Below are positions 18,968-20,927 of a DNA stretch of 20,927 bases, one piece after another. Positions within the stretch are counted from its first letter, which is position 1; the number at the start of each line of letters is the position of its first letter. The stretch is from a virus, in IMG/VR virus record IMGVR_UViG_3300006870_003540, positions 1-20,927 of that record; one strand, given 5' to 3'. Both the position numbers and the translations under genes were made by a program. The notes below the pieces were generated by a model. The model was not told the DNA's origin and made no database searches. It was given only the letters and a program-made list of their open reading frames with translations.

Positions 18968-19645
18968 ATGTCTGATGAGAACCAAACCCAAGAGCCTGCG
19001 GCCACTGGGATTGATGCTGAAGCGTTGCAGCGCAGTGTCGAAGCTCTTGAGCGCAAAAATCAGGAACTGATCACCGAACTCCGTCAAGCAAAATCCAAGG
19101 CGTCAAAGCTGCCGGATGGAGTGAACGTTGATGAGCTGCTCGAATTTAAGCGCAACTACGAACAGGAGCAGCTTGAATCACAGGGCAAATATCAAGAGGC
19201 GAGAGAAGCTCTTGAGCAGCAGTTCCGTGAAGCAACAGCCGAAAAGGACAAGCGCATTGCTGAACTTGAAGCCCAAGTGCGCGAGCTAGAGGTTTTGAGC
19301 CCTGCGGTCACTGCTCTTGCTGATGTCGTGCATGACCCCGACATGATCTTGCGGACTCAGATTCTCAAGGATCAGATCGAGCGCGAATCAGATGGCACTG
19401 TTGTAGTTGTCAAGGGTTATGAGCGCACACCGATCGGTGAATGGGCAAAAACTCTTCCTGCTTGGATGCAGAAGCAACCGAAGCCTCAGGGCAGCGGTGC
19501 TCCTATCGGTCGCAGCACTGGCGACATTGCTGCAGGCACGAAAAACCCGTTCCTGCCTGAATCCTTCAACCTTACAGAACAATCACGGCTGTTCCGTACT
19601 GACCGCGATTTATATGAAAGGTTGAAAGCAGCAGCAGGACGCTAA
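18968..19645 (+). CDS. Capsid scaffolding protein
   Basis: The 225-residue product is dominated by a long coiled coil (about 20-110: LQRSVEALERKNQELITELR, then LEFKRNYEQEQLESQGKYQE and IAELEAQVRELEVL) followed by a compact C-terminal part (about 115-225) with DPDMILRTQILKDQIERES and a helical end, FRTDRDLYERLKAAAGR. This composition and location directly before the major capsid gene define scaffolds that guide procapsid assembly and are then lost. No protease domain is visible. An inverted repeat AACCC/GGGTT (18950-18962) lies just before the ATG. Confidence 0.88.
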   Translation: MSDENQTQEPAATGIDAEALQRSVEALERKNQELITELRQAKSKASKLPDGVNVDELLEFKRNYEQEQLESQGKYQEAREALEQQFREATAEKDKRIAELEAQVRELEVLSPAVTALADVVHDPDMILRTQILKDQIERESDGTVVVVKGYERTPIGEWAKTLPAWMQKQPKPQGSGAPIGRSTGDIAAGTKNPFLPESFNLTEQSRLFRTDRDLYERLKAAAGR

Positions 19646-19717
19646 ACTTTTGGATAACCGGCTGCGCTGGTAACTAGGGCTGCGCCCGACATCGTAAACC
19701 AATCTTGAGGAATCATC

Positions 19718-20743
19718 ATGGCGACTCTTCGCTCTGATGTAATCATCCCCGAGGTATTTACGCCTTACGTCATTGAGCAAACCACTCAGCGTGATGCCTT
19801 TCTGGCTTCCGGTGTGGTGCAGCCTATGGCGGAGCTAAATGCCACCGAAGGCGGAGATTTCATCAATGTCCCTTTCTGGAAAGCTAATCTTTCCGGCGAT
19901 TTTGAAGTGCTTACCGATAGCACTTCGCTGACTCCTGGCAAAATTCAAGCCGATAAGCAGATCGGCGTGATTCTGCACCGTGGTCGTGCCTTTGAGGCAC
20001 GGGATCTTGCAGCTCTTGCTGCTGGTTCAGACCCCATGGCAGCCATTGGCGCCAAGATCGCTGATTATGTCGCCAACCAGCGGCAAAAGGATCTGCTTTC
20101 TTCTCTGCAGGGTGTGTTCGGCAGCCTGAACACCAACACCAGCAGCTCGGCTTTCTTCGATCTCTGTATTGATTCCGAGTCTGGTGATACTCCCACCAGC
20201 CTCAGCCCACGTCACGTTGCTGAAGCTCGCGCCATTCTTGGCGATCAGGGCGAAAAGCTGTCTGCCGTTTGTATGCACAGCAAGGTCTATTACGATCTTG
20301 TTGAGCGCAGAGCTGTGGACTATGTGCTCGCCAGCGATGTGAGCGGCGGTGGCGCCACTGCATCTGGCGGCACTATTGCCCCTGCTTATGGCAATCCCAC
20401 TGTGCCGACCTACATGGGTCTGCGAGTGATTGTTTCTGATGACGTGCCTGTTGCCGGATCTGGCTCCAGCACCGAGTACGGAACTTTCTTCTTCACTGCA
20501 GGTTCAGTTGCAGCTGGCGAGCAACTCGCTATGCAAACTGAAACCGATCGTGACATCCTCGCAAAGAGTGATGCCATGTCGATTGACCTTCACTATTGCT
20601 ACCACCCTGTTGGTGCTAAGTGGGGCGTCACCACAGTGAACCCGACTCGCGCTCAGCTTGAAACCGTGGGCAATTGGTCCAAGGTGTATGAGCTGAAGAA
20701 CATCGGCATTGTGCGTGCCACCAACGTCTCCAATATGGACTGA
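19718..20743 (+). CDS. Major capsid protein
   Basis: The 341-residue protein begins MATLRSDVIIPEVFTPYVIE and has the features of HK97-fold coat proteins in this length class: an N-terminal arm, GGDFINVPFWKANLSGDFEV (about 46-65), QIGVILHRGRAFEARDLAAL (81-100), a central helix IGAKIADYVANQRQKDLLSS, RHVAEARAILGDQGEKL, and a C-terminal THTV-like beta end with YELKNIGIVRATN. ATG is preceded by a good GAGG ribosome site (TTGAGGAATC), unlike most genes in the accessory zone. It follows the scaffold. It forms the icosahedral shell. Confidence 0.95.
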   Translation: MATLRSDVIIPEVFTPYVIEQTTQRDAFLASGVVQPMAELNATEGGDFINVPFWKANLSGDFEVLTDSTSLTPGKIQADKQIGVILHRGRAFEARDLAALAAGSDPMAAIGAKIADYVANQRQKDLLSSLQGVFGSLNTNTSSSAFFDLCIDSESGDTPTSLSPRHVAEARAILGDQGEKLSAVCMHSKVYYDLVERRAVDYVLASDVSGGGATASGGTIAPAYGNPTVPTYMGLRVIVSDDVPVAGSGSSTEYGTFFFTAGSVAAGEQLAMQTETDRDILAKSDAMSIDLHYCYHPVGAKWGVTTVNPTRAQLETVGNWSKVYELKNIGIVRATNVSNMD

Positions 20744-20757
20744 GGAGGTAACTAACA

Positions 20758-20927
20758 ATGGCATCTCAATTTGAAGCAATTGCTGGCAAGGCGATCGGCT
20801 ACGTCAAAGGCGGAGCTGTGACCCAAGGCACCAGCAAGGCGACTGGCGTGACGCTTAATCAGCCTTGCGGCCAGATCACCACTCATGACGCTTCTTTGGC
20901 TGGTGGCGCTGAAGTTTCCTTCACCGT
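20758..20927 (+). CDS. Capsid decoration or head-fibre-like protein, start only
   Basis: ATG at 20758 follows a strong AGGAGGT ribosome site 8 nt upstream, 14 nt after the capsid stop. The visible 56 residues begin MASQFEAIAGKAIGYVKGGA and include TGVTLNQPCGQITTHDASLA, a pattern I know from small proteins immediately after phage coat genes, where GVTLN-PCGQIT and a following AAG-VSFTV strand are typical. The gene runs past the window edge. The exact role, decoration or head fibre, is not resolved. Confidence 0.8.
   Translation, partial: MASQFEAIAGKAIGYVKGGAVTQGTSKATGVTLNQPCGQITTHDASLAGGAEVSFT

Noticed and set aside
1-20927. CRISPR array, insertion sequence, integrase or attachment site
   Set aside because: No regularly spaced repeats, transposase, tyrosine or serine recombinase, or tRNA fragment was found on reading either strand.

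Overview
The window looks like part of a tailed-phage genome (free phage or prophage) that infects a cyanobacterium. The host is inferred from two genes: a protein of the cyanobacterial AbrB (cyAbrB) type at 14593-14973, and the N-terminal part of a primary-like sigma factor of cyanobacterial group-2 style at 1-422 (minus). I saw no integrase, repressor, lysis gene, photosynthesis gene, tRNA or CRISPR array, so lifestyle cannot be decided from this piece.

Layout. (1) 1-3991, leftward: a recombination/replication block read toward position 1. In transcription order it holds a PD-(D/E)XK nuclease, several small unknowns, a RusA-type resolvase, a DUF1071/Rad52-like annealing protein, SSB, and the sigma factor behind an intrinsic terminator. 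(2) 4076-6051, rightward: a winged-helix replication initiator with three 18-bp iterons inside its own gene, then tightly packed small genes including a ribbon-helix-helix protein. (3) 6052-11213, rightward: an accessory zone of short transcription units, several with their own promoter and, from 8422 on, a strong terminator. It holds a structured RNA (6086-6171), an ASCH-domain gene, a run of small genes, a DUF932 gene, two unknown genes, and three copies of a roughly 130-240 bp intergenic repeat. (4) 11214-14973: a ParB-like gene, a fused ABC-ATPase/GNAT-like protein, small and large terminase subunits, and cyAbrB. (5) 15159-20927: head genes (DUF4055-type portal, MuF-like protein, scaffold, major capsid protein, start of a decoration-like protein).

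Most striking patterns. Seven rightward promoters and one leftward promoter are followed by an inverted repeat whose first stem base falls within about 3 nt of the predicted transcription start, so many transcripts should begin with a hairpin. Two leaders share an identical 13-mer, TTCTTTACCCGAC, exactly 6 nt before the ATG, and three others have CCGAC or TCGAC 2-4 nt before the ATG. The structured RNA at 6086-6171 presents the complement (AGTCGGG) in the loop of its longest hairpin. Together these suggest an undescribed RNA-level control system, although CCGA/TCGG is common in this region and chance pairing must be excluded. The ParB plus ABC-GNAT pair beside the terminase is a candidate DNA-modification or packaging-associated module.

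All family assignments were made by reading motifs by eye. No database or folding program was run.
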